The notes: generated by a model not told the origin, from the sequence alone. A DNA stretch of 54,231 bases from an uncultured Bacteroides sp. (GCA_900551445.1 URWA01000023.1:1-54231), one strand, 5' to 3'. Shown: positions 20,717 through 29,663, counted from the stretch's first letter. Numbers and translations are program-made.

Positions 20717-21900
20717 AATTTGATGTGGTTATTTTGAGGGTTAGTTGAATATGCTTTTTTTAATGTGATGACCGTAATCTCCGGCCAGGCTCCCAACCGC
20801 ATGGGAAAGAGCACATAGCCCAGTCCTATGTTGACATACAAGCCACGATTGCCTTCCAGATACAATCCCCGGTGTTCCGGATAGATGAATTTGGATACGG
20901 AAAAGCCGAACAGGCTGATTTGCATGTCGTGGGTGTGTCCCGACAAGGTCAGCTGTACGGATGTGTCCGGAAGCACCTTTCTCCGCCAGTGGGTAGGGTC
21001 GTGGCTTAGCAACACCGTAAACATGCCGTCGGTTCCTTTCAGGGCCTTGGGCAGGTCTCCCCGGTCGGGGAAGGGAGGCTTTCCGCTGTTTTCCACTCCC
21101 GCCAGGGCAAGTGAGTCTTTACCTTTATATATTATATGCGAATCGTTCAGCAACATTTTCCAGCCCATGCGGTTTTCGCGGGCAATCAGGCTGTCTACAT
21201 TGGCCAGACGGGCATGCTCGTTTTCCCACTTTGCGTAGGTGCCGTAATCGTGGTTCCCTAACACGGCATACACGCCATCGGGCGCTTTCAGTTGGGAGAA
21301 TATCGGCATGAATTCCACCAGTTCGTCGGCCCGGCTGTTGACCAGGTCGCCGGTAAATACGGCCAAGTCAGCTTTTTGCTGGTTGCAGAGGGCAATGGCT
21401 TTCCGAAGTGCTTCCCCGTTGCCTTTCCAGCTTCCGGAATGGATGTCCGACAGCTGCAGGATGCGGTAGCCGTCGAAAGCGTCCGGTAGGTCGGGCGAAC
21501 AGAAAGTCACTTCCTTCACCTGAAAATATTCCTTGCCTTTGAGGGCACCGAACAGAATGTATCCTAAGATGAGTACCGCGGGTACCAGCGAGATGCTGCC
21601 GTGAGGCAGGTGGCAGCGGAAAAGTTTCTGGAGCAGTCTCAGCAAGATGCTCGTCAGCATGAAGAGAGTCTTCGGAATGGTGACACACAAGGCCACAATC
21701 AGGTACGTTCCGAAATACTCATGCAGTTGGTCGTGCCCGATAAGAAACACTGCCAGAATCAAGAGCAGCACGAGAGTAGGCCACCAGAATCTTCGTTTCC
21801 ATTTTTTATTGTGCCAGTGCGACAGATAGGTCCTGCAGATATACCAGTCGGGCAAGAGGAACAAGGCCAGAAACAGAAGTGATACTCTTAATAAAATCAT
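20713..21900 (-). CDS. Membrane-anchored metallophosphoesterase (YkuE/LpxG-like)
   Basis: Calcineurin-like phosphoesterase of 395 aa. About four hydrophobic segments fill residues 1-125. The metal-binding motifs follow in order: LSDIHSGSW, FTGDLVN, LGNHDYG, LLSHDPTHW and SGHTHDMQ. This architecture is shared by YkuE-type proteins and by LpxG, an alternative UDP-2,3-diacylglucosamine hydrolase. Its place directly before plsC would fit an envelope lipid substrate, but this is inference. The start at 21900 avoids overlap with the upstream gene and begins with the first membrane helix; the frame is open back to 22008. Confidence 0.85.
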   Translation of the reverse strand: MILLRVSLLFLALFLLPDWYICRTYLSHWHNKKWKRRFWWPTLVLLLILAVFLIGHDQLHEYFGTYLIVALCVTIPKTLFMLTSILLRLLQKLFRCHLPHGSISLVPAVLILGYILFGALKGKEYFQVKEVTFCSPDLPDAFDGYRILQLSDIHSGSWKGNGEALRKAIALCNQQKADLAVFTGDLVNSRADELVEFMPIFSQLKAPDGVYAVLGNHDYGTYAKWENEHARLANVDSLIARENRMGWKMLLNDSHIIYKGKDSLALAGVENSGKPPFPDRGDLPKALKGTDGMFTVLLSHDPTHWRRKVLPDTSVQLTLSGHTHDMQISLFGFSVSKFIYPEHRGLYLEGNRGLYVNIGLGYVLFPMRLGAWPEITVITLKKAYSTNPQNNHIKL

Positions 21901-21919
21901 ATTGGCAGGTTTGAATGGG

Positions 21920-22825
21920 TTAGGATTGTAAGTTGGCAGCCAGGTATTTGCGTAATACGTCGGGCTCCATTTGCCGTCGGGCAGCATAATCCATGAGTTG
22001 TTCTTCATCGATTTTTCCCACGGAAAAATAGCGGGAAGCCGGATGTGCGAACATCAGTCCGCATACCGACGCATGCGGTTGCATCATCCCGTTTTCGGTG
22101 AGACGGATGCCGATGCGTTTCATGTCGATGAGGCGGTCGAGCAGGAAGCTGACTGAAATATCCGGCAGGGAGGGATAGCCTACTGCAGGACGTATGCCCT
22201 GATAATCTTCATTCAGAAGCTGCTTCATGGTGAGATGCTCGTCTTTGGCATATCCCCAGACCTCCTTGCGCACAGTTTCATGGATTTTCTCGGCCGCTGC
22301 TTCTGCCAGGCGTTCTCCCAGCGTCTTGATGAGCAGAGCCTGGTAATCGTCGTGCAGGAACTCTTCTTCCATGGCCGGGTCAATGGTGGTGGCAAATCCG
22401 CCCACTGTATCTTTGATGCCCGATGAGAGCGGGCGTACAAAGTCGCTCAGGCAGAGAAACGGGTCGTCGGGTCGTACACGGGTCTGCTGGCGAAGCAGGG
22501 GGAACGACGTCCCCTCCAAAATCAGGTTGTCTCCGTCGGCATTGGCCTCCATGAGGCGGTAGAGGGCATAAACGCCGTATTTCCCGTCGATGTGGTTGAG
22601 CATGCGTACAGCTTCCTTGTGTAGTTGCATGGCTTCGGCAGCCTTGGCACGGTCGGCTTCCGGAAACGAAGCCAGCCAGCCGGCCCGGCAGGCATCACAG
22701 CCATGAATGTCGGCAATGGTGGCAAAGCGAGGCTGGAACCCCCACGCATGGAAAAAATAGATCCAGTTGATGTACTCGGCCAGGTCGTGTATGTCGTAAC
22801 GGACGGTGGTGATGTCTGTTTTCAT
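21920..22825 (-). CDS. Free-standing methionine synthase (MetH) reactivation domain protein
   Basis: The 301-aa protein matches only the C-terminal AdoMet-binding activation domain of cobalamin-dependent methionine synthase. Key signatures are RPAVGYPSLPD (compare RPAPGYPACPD in MetH) and GLMFAHPASRYFSVGKI (compare GLYFSHPDSQYYAVAQI). It should bind AdoMet and help remethylate inactive cob(II)alamin on a separate MetH protein. It lies in an operon, 19 bp before the phosphoesterase gene and 10 bp after pyrC, with no other cobalamin gene nearby. The start at 22825 avoids overlap with pyrC; the frame opens at 22846. Confidence 0.85.
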   Translation of the reverse strand: MKTDITTVRYDIHDLAEYINWIYFFHAWGFQPRFATIADIHGCDACRAGWLASFPEADRAKAAEAMQLHKEAVRMLNHIDGKYGVYALYRLMEANADGDNLILEGTSFPLLRQQTRVRPDDPFLCLSDFVRPLSSGIKDTVGGFATTIDPAMEEEFLHDDYQALLIKTLGERLAEAAAEKIHETVRKEVWGYAKDEHLTMKQLLNEDYQGIRPAVGYPSLPDISVSFLLDRLIDMKRIGIRLTENGMMQPHASVCGLMFAHPASRYFSVGKIDEEQLMDYAARRQMEPDVLRKYLAANLQS

Positions 22826-22835
22826 GCAATTTCTT

Positions 22836-24176
22836 TTATCGTTCAAATTTCAGGGCCTGTCCACGGTGGGCTTTGTCTACCTTTCCATTCTCATAAACTA
22901 CCGCTCCGTTGACAAAGGTTTTCTCTACTTTCCCGTGGAAGGTACGTCCTTCCATCGGACTCCAGCCGCACTTGCTTTCAATGCAGTCGGTAGTGACGGT
23001 CCATTCCTTGTGAGGATTCAGCAGCACCAGGTCGGCCTGATACCCCGGTCGGATGAAACCTCTCCGGCTGATTTGGAAAAGCTGGGCAGGCGCATGACAC
23101 ATTTTCTGTACCAGCTGCTCCATCGAAAGCAATCCTTCGTGCACTAGTTCATAGATGCTCACCAGCGAGAACTGCAGGGTAGGCATACCGGATACCGCCT
23201 TCAGCGCACCGCCTTGTTTCTCCGACAGCAGGTGAGGGGCGTGGTCGGTGGCAATCACGTCAATCAGGTTGGTCGTCAGTGCCTTTCTCAGGGCATCGCG
23301 GTCGGCTTTCGTCTTGATGCTGGGGTTGCATTTGATGCGGGCTCCCAGTCGGGCATAGTCCTCGTCACAGAACATCAGGTGTGACACACAGGCTTCTGCC
23401 GTAATCTTCTTTTCAGTCAGCGGACGGTCTTCGAAGAGACTCAGTTCGCGTGCCGTACTGATGTGCAGAATGTGCAGGCGGGCACCGGTTTCCTTGGCCA
23501 AGGCTACGGCCAGTGAGGAAGAATGGTAGCAAGCCTCCTCATCCCGTATCAGCGGATGGAAAGAGATGTCGAGGTCCTCTCCGTATAGTTGTTTATAGTG
23601 TTCAGTATTCTGACGGATGGTATTCTGGTCCTCGCAATGCGTGGCAATCAGCATACCCGCTTCCGAAAATATCTTTTTCAATGCCTCCATGCGGTCTACC
23701 AGCATGTTGCCCGTGCTGGCTCCCATGAAAAGCTTCACGCCGCATACCCGGGTCTTGTCCAGTTCCTTCAGCAAGTGGGTATTGTTGTTCGTGGCGCCAA
23801 AGTAGAACGAATAGTTCACGATGCATTTGGTGGCAGCATCCTGAAACTTGTTGTCCAGCGCCTCCAGGGTGGTGGTCTGCGGGTTGCAGTTCGGCATATC
23901 CATGAAAGAGGTGACTCCACCTGCCGCAGCCGCAGCCGTTTCGGTGGCCATATCTGCCTTCTGCGTCAGTCCCGGATCGCGGAAATGTACATGGTCGTCT
24001 ATCACTCCCGGCAGCAGGAAGCATCCTTGTGCGTCAATCTGTTCGTCACAGTCGGCTGCGGGTTTCCCGTCTCCTTCGATAATCTCCTGGATTTTCTCTC
24101 CTTCAATAACCACGGAACCGGCAAACCGACGTCCTTCGTTTACAATGATTGCATGATGTATCCACGTACGTTTCAT
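22836..24176 (-). CDS. pyrC: Dihydroorotase
   Basis: Zinc amidohydrolase that cyclises carbamoyl aspartate to dihydroorotate in pyrimidine synthesis. The 446 residues fit the class I (PyrC/PyrX-like) type. Visible motifs are the HVHFRDPG metal site (about 60-67), TKADMATETAAAAAGG and the late DVIATDHAPH. An upstream TTG at 24191 would overlap the previous gene; the ATG at 24176 is preferred. It lies 11 bp after the glycosyltransferase and 10 bp before the MetH-activation gene. Confidence 0.95.
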   Translation of the reverse strand: MKRTWIHHAIIVNEGRRFAGSVVIEGEKIQEIIEGDGKPAADCDEQIDAQGCFLLPGVIDDHVHFRDPGLTQKADMATETAAAAAGGVTSFMDMPNCNPQTTTLEALDNKFQDAATKCIVNYSFYFGATNNNTHLLKELDKTRVCGVKLFMGASTGNMLVDRMEALKKIFSEAGMLIATHCEDQNTIRQNTEHYKQLYGEDLDISFHPLIRDEEACYHSSSLAVALAKETGARLHILHISTARELSLFEDRPLTEKKITAEACVSHLMFCDEDYARLGARIKCNPSIKTKADRDALRKALTTNLIDVIATDHAPHLLSEKQGGALKAVSGMPTLQFSLVSIYELVHEGLLSMEQLVQKMCHAPAQLFQISRRGFIRPGYQADLVLLNPHKEWTVTTDCIESKCGWSPMEGRTFHGKVEKTFVNGAVVYENGKVDKAHRGQALKFER

Positions 24177-24187
24177 AAACACTTTTT

Positions 24188-24934
24188 TCAATTAGATTTT
24201 TTGGGGTATTTCTTGAACCAGCTGTCCCATTTCAGCTGGATGACGCCGAACACGGCCTCTCCGAAAATGCTGCTGTTCATCTTGGAAGTACCCAGCTCGC
24301 GGTTGATGAAGATGACAGGTACTTCGGTGATGTGGAAGCCGCATTTGAAGGCTGTGAATTTCATTTCAATCTGGAAGGCGTAACCCTTGAAGCGGATACG
24401 GTCCAGATGAATGGTTTCGAGCACTTTCCGGCGGTAGCAGACAAAACCGGCAGTGGTGTCGTGAATGGGCAGGCCGGTGATAAACCGCACATATTTGGAG
24501 GCGAAGTACGACATCAGTACTCTTCCCATCGGCCAGTTGACCACATTGACTCCGCTCACGTAGCGTGAACCGATGGATACATCGGCACCGTCGTCGTGGC
24601 AGGCCTTGTAGAGTCGGGGCAGGTCGTTGGGGTTATGGCTGAAGTCGGCATCCATTTCGAATACATAGTCGTATCCGTGTTCGATAGACCATTTGAAGCC
24701 GGTGATATAAGCGGTTCCCAGTCCGAGCTTGCCTTTCCGTTCAATCATGAACAGGCGTTCGGGAAATTCTTTTTGCAGCCGGCGAACGATGTCGGCCGTA
24801 CCGTCGGGAGAATTGTCTTCGATGACCAGAATGTGGAAACATTTTTCCAGTCCGAATACTGCCCGGATGATATTTTCGATATTTTCCTTCTCATTGTAAG
24901 TAGGAATTATCACAATACTGTCACTTGTCTGCAT
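24188..24934 (-). CDS. Polyprenol monophosphomannose synthase-like glycosyltransferase (GT2)
   Basis: Family 2 glycosyltransferase of the dolichol-phosphate-mannose synthase type, which transfers a sugar from a nucleotide sugar to a polyprenyl phosphate at the inner membrane. The 248-aa protein has VIIPTYNEKENI at the N-terminus, the metal-binding DADFSHNP, and the C-terminal region ending in the WDSWFKKYP motif, without the extra membrane domain of some homologues. It is the first gene of the five-gene operon. The start at 24934 was chosen because a promoter element lies at 24955-24962, inside the longer open frame. Confidence 0.9.
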   Translation of the reverse strand: MQTSDSIVIIPTYNEKENIENIIRAVFGLEKCFHILVIEDNSPDGTADIVRRLQKEFPERLFMIERKGKLGLGTAYITGFKWSIEHGYDYVFEMDADFSHNPNDLPRLYKACHDDGADVSIGSRYVSGVNVVNWPMGRVLMSYFASKYVRFITGLPIHDTTAGFVCYRRKVLETIHLDRIRFKGYAFQIEMKFTAFKCGFHITEVPVIFINRELGTSKMNSSIFGEAVFGVIQLKWDSWFKKYPKKSN

Positions 24935-24954
24935 GGTGTTTCTATTATGTCGTG

Positions 24955-24962
24955 CAAATATA
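24955..24962 (-). promoter_or_regulatory. Promoter -7 element for the GT2-pyrC-plsC operon
   Basis: Minus-strand TATATTTG, a full TAnnTTTG match 21 bp before the first gene. Palindromic array B begins about 47 bp further upstream. Confidence 0.5.
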
Positions 24963-25008
24963 CATATAAAATATGGATTCCTTTTCGAGTGTTTTATTTT
25001 TCTTCGGA

Positions 25009-25134
25009 AAAACGTAAGTGCGTTTGCCCTAAAGCGCAAGTGCGTTTCAAGTAAAACGTAAGTGCGTTTTAAGTAAAACGTAAAGGCGTTTGGAGGAAAG
25101 CGTCGAAGCGTTTTGATTCAACGCAAGTGCGTTT
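25009..25134. repeat. Array B: six AAAACG-N6-CGTTT units on a 22-bp period
   Basis: Imperfect palindromes begin at 25009, 25031, 25053, 25075 and 25097, exactly 22 bp apart, with a sixth shortened by one base ending at 25134. Each unit is AAA(A/G)CG, six variable bases (TAAGTG, CAAGTG, TAAGTG, TAAAGG, TCGAAG, CAAGTG), CGTTT, then a five-base spacer (GCCCT, CAAGT, TAAGT, GGAGG, TGATT). Half-sites are nearly constant while centres and spacers vary. The array sits between divergent genes, upstream of the GT2 operon promoter. Array C repeats the same unit 27 kb away. Confidence 0.95.
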
Positions 25135-25305
25135 TTTTACCCCTTTACCGGGAGCATGGAAATGCCCTTCTAAGGTATTCCAGCGGGGAATCGGTACTTC
25201 CTCCTAATTTTTTTATGAAAAAAAGAAGGCGACGTATCTACTTTCACAAAAAAAAGTTTGTAGACTTGCGTCCGTATTTGTAAAATAAGATTTGAAATCA
25301 AAGTT
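25135..25305. other. Intergenic stretch before coaW
   Basis: Holds no convincing ORF. A possible weak promoter for coaW is present: TTTG at 25257-25260 and TATTTG at 25275-25280, but without the full TAnnTTTG pattern. Confidence 0.4.
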
Positions 25306-26145
25306 ATGATTATAGGTATAGATGTGGGAGGAAGTACCACCAAGATTGTAGGCATGAAAGACGGCCTTATTTGTCATCCGATGTTTGTGACGGCTGCCGA
25401 CCCTGTGACTTCGTTGTTCGGGGCTTTTGGCAAGTACATATACGACCATTCCATCCAGCTCTCGGAGGTGGAACAGGTGATGCTGACCGGAGTGGGCAGT
25501 TCCTATATACAGCAGCCCTTGTACGGTTTGCCTACGGCCCGGACGGACGAGTTTATTGCCAACGGGTTGAGTGCGCAGTATGCCACCGGACTGGACAAAC
25601 TGATGGTGGTGAGCATGGGTACGGGCACATCCTTTGTGCGTGTGGAAAATGAGGAGATTCGTCACATAGGCGGCATCGGTATCGGAGGAGGTACCTTGAT
25701 GGGATTGTCGCGTCTGTTGCTGCATACGCAGGACATTTTGTGGGTATCAGAACTGGCCGAGAAAGGCGATTTGCGGAACGTGGACTTGCAGATTCAGGAT
25801 ATTTGCCGGACTTCCCTGCCCGGCCTTCCCCTGGATGCGACAGCTTCGTTGCTGGGCAAACTGGATAACAATGCCTCGCCGGAAGACCTGGCCTTGGGCC
25901 TGATGCACATGGTTCTGCAGTCCATCGGGCAGGCTGCCGTACTGTCGGCTATGGAAATGGAAATCCACGATTTCGTGCTGATAGGCAATCTGACGCAGCT
26001 TCCCCAGTGCCGTCCGGTATTTGAAACCATCGGGCAGATGTACGACGTGCGTTTCATCATTCCGGAATATGCCGAATACCAGACAGCGATAGGTGCGGCC
26101 CTGGCTTATATCAAGAAAATAGAAACCAGTCTGGTAAGGGAGTGA
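25306..26145 (+). CDS. coaW: Type II pantothenate kinase
   Basis: Catalyses ATP-dependent phosphorylation of pantothenate, the first step of coenzyme A synthesis. The 279-aa protein is of the eukaryotic/staphylococcal-like type II class in the ASKHA fold. It has the phosphate-binding IDVGGSTTKIVG at residues 4-15, MLTGVGSSYI, the second phosphate loop SMGTGTSFV, and GGIGIGGGTLMGLS. This class is usually not feedback-inhibited by CoA as strongly as type I enzymes. It is monocistronic and divergent from the GT2 operon; a terminator hairpin overlaps its last codons. Confidence 0.92.
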   Translation: MIIGIDVGGSTTKIVGMKDGLICHPMFVTAADPVTSLFGAFGKYIYDHSIQLSEVEQVMLTGVGSSYIQQPLYGLPTARTDEFIANGLSAQYATGLDKLMVVSMGTGTSFVRVENEEIRHIGGIGIGGGTLMGLSRLLLHTQDILWVSELAEKGDLRNVDLQIQDICRTSLPGLPLDATASLLGKLDNNASPEDLALGLMHMVLQSIGQAAVLSAMEMEIHDFVLIGNLTQLPQCRPVFETIGQMYDVRFIIPEYAEYQTAIGAALAYIKKIETSLVRE

Positions 26146-26165
26146 ACCTTATCGGACTGGTTTCG
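26123..26165 (+). terminator. Hairpin at the coaW 3' end
   Basis: AAACCAGTC (26123-26131, inside the last codons) pairs with GACTGGTTT (26155-26163); AGG/CCT adds an inner pair. The T-run after it is weak, so termination efficiency is uncertain. Confidence 0.6.
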
Positions 26166-26236
26166 GTCTTTATCTAAATACGGTTGAAAATTCTCCTTCC
26201 ATCCTTGTATGCTTACAACAAAATAATGCTTGAAGC

Positions 26237-26436
26237 TTACTTGTTCTTTTTATTTTTATCTCTAAATAGGGTCCTTATCAGATTAAAAATAGCCACAGTA
26301 AAAGCATAAAACAAACAAGGTTTGATGATACTTTTTATTGAAGTTTCTGTGAGCATATAGTACATTGACATCATTCCGAACAATGCAAAAAAGTCCCTAA
26401 AAAAAGTGATGTATATCTATAATTTTTTTCAATCAT
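26237..26436 (-). pseudogene. Small two-helix membrane protein gene, frameshifted in a T7 run
   Basis: Two minus-strand frames join if one T is added to the T7 run (A7 at 26399-26405 on the plus strand). The repaired product would be 66 aa: a polar start (MIEKNYRYTS), a hydrophobic segment (about 11-29), a second (about 38-57) and a lysine/asparagine-rich end. Without repair, only a 45-aa product from an internal ATG at 26374, or a 21-aa fragment from 26436, is possible. The strong joint coding pattern and the homopolymer position suggest a recent indel, slippage-based switching or a sequencing error. I do not recognise the family. It lies between coaW and the TPR gene and has no clear promoter. 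Confidence 0.5.
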
Positions 26437-26480
26437 ATTGGTAAATAGGTAGTGTAAAATGAACTGTGTCAGGATTAGTC

Positions 26481-28643
26481 TTATTCTTTTCGCAGAATAT
26501 CCGCTATCAGGTAAATCTGGCTTTCTGTCACCTTTTGTGATTCCAAGGCCGCTTTGTCGGCCAGGAATAAGGCGGTGAAGTCCTCTTCCGATTCACATCC
26601 GGCCTGTGCCTTCCGATAATGGGTGAGCGCCTGAGGGATGTTTCCCATGGTCAGGTAGACGTGTCCGGAGTTCAGCCAGTCGTTCACCTGGGGGCTTTCC
26701 AGTGCAAGCAGTTTTTCGTATATCCGTAGGGCATCGTCGTATTTCCCGGACATGAAATAGCACCAGCCGATGGCCCGTCGTGCTTTTTCCGGATGTGTTT
26801 CCAGAAATTCCACTTTATAGAACAGTTTGATAGCTTCCGGATAGTTCTTGAGGGCGGCAAGGCATTGTCCCGTCTGCATCAGGAGGTGCAGGTTGTCAGG
26901 GTCGGTCTCCAGGACTTTCCGGTAGAAGGTGACAGCCATGGCATAATCTCCCGATTGTTTGTAGCATTGTGCCAGTTGCTTGAGCGTCCATAAATGGTTG
27001 GATTTTAAGGCATCTGCCTGCAGATAGGCCCGGATGGCTTTCTCGTAATCCTTGTTTTTCTGGTAAGCGAAGCCTAGTTTCTGCCAGGTCTCGGCATGGG
27101 CCGGGTCTTTTTCAGCCAAGGTCTCATAAAGATTGGCCGCTTCCGTCATATAGCCTTTGGAGAACAGGTAGCCGGCAATCTGGCCATGATATTCTCCCTT
27201 CAGGAGCAAGGGACGCAACAGGTCATTGTTCCAGAAATCCAGCTTGTCTTTAAAAATATCGTGCATCTCCTGTCTGAACCGCCATAGCTTGTAGAACCGG
27301 TACAGGTTATGGATGTACTGCCGTTGGACGGCGTTGAGTTTCTGTTCTTCCAGGTTCTCGTTCAGATTTAGGTCATTGGGTATCAGGTCTTCTCCGTTCA
27401 GTTTGGAGCGCATGAAGGTCTGCTGGTCGTGAGGCAGCGACTGCATGGCCAGGCAGAAGGAATATTTGTCGGAATCGCAGAACGCCGGGGAGCTGATCAT
27501 CAGTCCGAGTAAGGATTTCTCGTTGAACGTCTTTCCCTTATAGATTCGGTACAGGTCGGGCACTTTCAAGCTGAACAGATAGAACCAATGGGCCGCTTCC
27601 TGGAAAAAGGGGAAGGTCTTCAGCTGGGAGAAAGCGGTCATATACGTATCGGCGCCTTCCATCTGCAACTCACCCAACTCGCGCATTTGATTGTTCATCT
27701 GTTCGATGTCTTTCTGCCATTCCGGATTGAGGTCCTCGATGTCCTCTATTTCGATGGCCTTCAGTTCCGGGTTGCGTAATTGGGGATTACGCATCATTTG
27801 GGGAATGATTTCTTCCCTCATTTTCTTGTCAATCTTTTCCGTTTCGCGCGAAAGAAGGAAAATGATTTGTATGTCATGCAGCTGTTTCAGGAGCGTCGGA
27901 TTGTCTTCCATCAGCTTCAACGCAGATACCAGTTCCGGGTACAGGCGGATACGGTCCGACTGGAAATAGGTGGCAAGTGCGATGCCTGCCAGAGCCCGTT
28001 GGCTGACCGCGGATTCGCTGCCCTGCTGATAGGCGAAAAGCAGCCAGAGGAATTTCCGCTGGTCGAAAAGCTGCAGCAGGCTCAGGGTTACGGCGCTGGT
28101 CATCACCGCCTTGTCGTTGGTTGCCATGGAAGAGCTGAGGAACAGTGCGCGGGCTTCCTGGAAGTCTTCTTCACTCCATTGGGTGGAAACCCATATCTTG
28201 TTGAACAGTTCGTCGATGACATTCTGGTGGAGGGTATAGTTTTGGAGAGCCTGCTCTTCTTCCTCAGGGGTCTGAGGGGAGAGAGACGGGTGTCTGGCCG
28301 CTTCCAGCATGAAACCGATTTCCTTGAAAGAATGTGGCGGTGTCTGTGCGAATTTCCTGAATTTATCCGCAAAATAGCCGTAGGCCTTTTCCTGGTCTTT
28401 CAGGAAATATGTGTTGTCGGCCAGCTCATATCCCTTGCATAGCAACTGGTTGTAGATGGTTTCACGTTGGGGGTCCTGCGTCCCCATTTCCGTATATTGA
28501 AGCATATAGTGATAAGTCGTCTGTTGGGCTTCAATCTGCGACTTCAGCTCCCAGTTATTCAGCGTGTTTGCAGCCTCTTTAATCTTGGAGAAAGCTTCCT
28601 TGAGTCTTTTCTCGTGTAAGAGTTGAATGATTTCCTTGTGCAT
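26481..28643 (-). CDS. Large TPR-repeat protein, cytoplasmic
   Basis: A 720-aa protein without a signal peptide or membrane segment. The C-terminal third (about 490-700) holds about six tetratricopeptide repeats with the usual A-x-x-G-Y/W-A-Y pattern (for example AETWQKLGFAYQKNKDYEKA and KARRAIGWCYFMSGKYDDAL). The N-terminal two thirds are helical, with a Leu/Gln-rich character and no recognised catalytic motif. It probably serves as a protein-interaction scaffold; partners are unknown. It is monocistronic with a -7 element 66 bp upstream. Confidence 0.85.
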   Translation of the reverse strand: MHKEIIQLLHEKRLKEAFSKIKEAANTLNNWELKSQIEAQQTTYHYMLQYTEMGTQDPQRETIYNQLLCKGYELADNTYFLKDQEKAYGYFADKFRKFAQTPPHSFKEIGFMLEAARHPSLSPQTPEEEEQALQNYTLHQNVIDELFNKIWVSTQWSEEDFQEARALFLSSSMATNDKAVMTSAVTLSLLQLFDQRKFLWLLFAYQQGSESAVSQRALAGIALATYFQSDRIRLYPELVSALKLMEDNPTLLKQLHDIQIIFLLSRETEKIDKKMREEIIPQMMRNPQLRNPELKAIEIEDIEDLNPEWQKDIEQMNNQMRELGELQMEGADTYMTAFSQLKTFPFFQEAAHWFYLFSLKVPDLYRIYKGKTFNEKSLLGLMISSPAFCDSDKYSFCLAMQSLPHDQQTFMRSKLNGEDLIPNDLNLNENLEEQKLNAVQRQYIHNLYRFYKLWRFRQEMHDIFKDKLDFWNNDLLRPLLLKGEYHGQIAGYLFSKGYMTEAANLYETLAEKDPAHAETWQKLGFAYQKNKDYEKAIRAYLQADALKSNHLWTLKQLAQCYKQSGDYAMAVTFYRKVLETDPDNLHLLMQTGQCLAALKNYPEAIKLFYKVEFLETHPEKARRAIGWCYFMSGKYDDALRIYEKLLALESPQVNDWLNSGHVYLTMGNIPQALTHYRKAQAGCESEEDFTALFLADKAALESQKVTESQIYLIADILRKE

Positions 28644-29007
28644 GATATTTGTTCAGAAGTCTAAAAAATAATGGAGAGGAGTCTTTTTCGACCCCCTTCC
28701 TTGGGAGACAAAAGTAATAATTATTTCTTACTTTTCCGATTTTGGGGCTTGCATAAAAGAAAAAATAACGCTTTATGGAGAATTTCTTTTCTTCTCATTA
28801 TGAGATGATTATGTGATTCTTTCGGGTTTTTCTCAGAAAAAATTGAATTTTTTTCAGTTTGCGGATAGGGGTTTTGCCGGTAGGCTGCGTTATGAAAACG
28901 AAATCACCTAGCTAAGTGAAACAACAGAGAAACTAAACGCAAGACTGTTCATCGATAGAAATTGAATAAGAATTGCATAATTTTTAATGATTAAAAAACT
29001 GGAACTT
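28644..29007. other. Intergenic region between the TPR gene and the receptor-signalling operon
   Basis: Besides the TPR promoter this 364-bp AT-rich stretch holds a 13-bp palindrome, TCTCATTATGAGA (28793-28805), which could be an operator. I found no full TAnnTTTG for the plus-strand operon that starts at 29008, which would fit transcription by an alternative (ECF) sigma factor, though absence of a motif is weak evidence. Confidence 0.35.
28709..28716 (-). promoter_or_regulatory. Promoter -7 element for the TPR gene
   Basis: Minus-strand TACTTTTG, a TAnnTTTG match 66 bp before the TPR start. Confidence 0.45.
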
Positions 29008-29637
29008 ATGAAATTTAAATTTATTGCATTATCTTTGTGTATGTTGGCAAGTGCGAACCTGGTAAAAGGACAAGAACATAGTAAGAATTTCACACCTTCT
29101 GAAAACCGCCATGACATTCGTCTTTCGGTGAGTGACGGTTTGACTCAGGGAACGGTCGACGTGTTGGGCATGGGATTGCTGGATGCAGTGACCGGCAGCA
29201 AGCGTACAGATTCAAATTATAGTTTGGTATATGGCTTGGGTTATCGTTACTCCTTCGGACGCTTTAAGGTAGGTGCCGATTTGGGATTCTCTAAATCAAA
29301 CAGCAAGTTGACCTTGGCGGGAGAAACGGCTCCTTCTCTGAAAGAAAGCAACCTGAATTTCCTGGTGCTCCCGGCTGCGGAATTTGTGTACTATAAAAGA
29401 GGATTGGTGGAACTGTATGGAACGGCTGCTGCCGGTGTGAACTTGAGCCGTCACAAGGAGAACGCATTGACCGATGCCGGAAAAAAGGCGGTGCAGAAAG
29501 CCGATTTGAGTACTTCCTTTGCGTATCAGGTAAATCCGATTGCGTTGAGAGTAGGTAACGACCGTGTAGGAGGTTTTGTGGAGGCCGGACTGGGACATAA
29601 AGGCTTTTTGACGGCGGGCGTTAGCTTGAAGTTTTAA
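29008..29637 (+). CDS. Outer-membrane beta-barrel protein
   Basis: A 209-aa protein with a signal peptide (about 1-21, ending LVKG before QEH). The rest alternates polar and aromatic residues in strands typical of an 8-stranded barrel (YSLVYGLGYRYSFGRFKVGA, AEFVYYKRGLVELYGTAA) and ends in the aromatic Phe of SLKF, the usual outer-membrane insertion signal. An ATG 21 bp upstream is possible, but the signal peptide starts best here. It lies 26 bp before the sigma factor gene, so it is likely the first gene of that operon. Confidence 0.8.
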   Translation: MKFKFIALSLCMLASANLVKGQEHSKNFTPSENRHDIRLSVSDGLTQGTVDVLGMGLLDAVTGSKRTDSNYSLVYGLGYRYSFGRFKVGADLGFSKSNSKLTLAGETAPSLKESNLNFLVLPAAEFVYYKRGLVELYGTAAAGVNLSRHKENALTDAGKKAVQKADLSTSFAYQVNPIALRVGNDRVGGFVEAGLGHKGFLTAGVSLKF

Positions 29638-29663
29638 ATAAATATATTGACTGAATCACGAGA

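Noticed and set aside
25306..26145. BadF/BcrAD or ROK-type sugar kinase identity for the ASKHA protein
   Set aside because: Length, loop motifs and overall pattern fit type II pantothenate kinase better, and no ROK zinc motif is seen.
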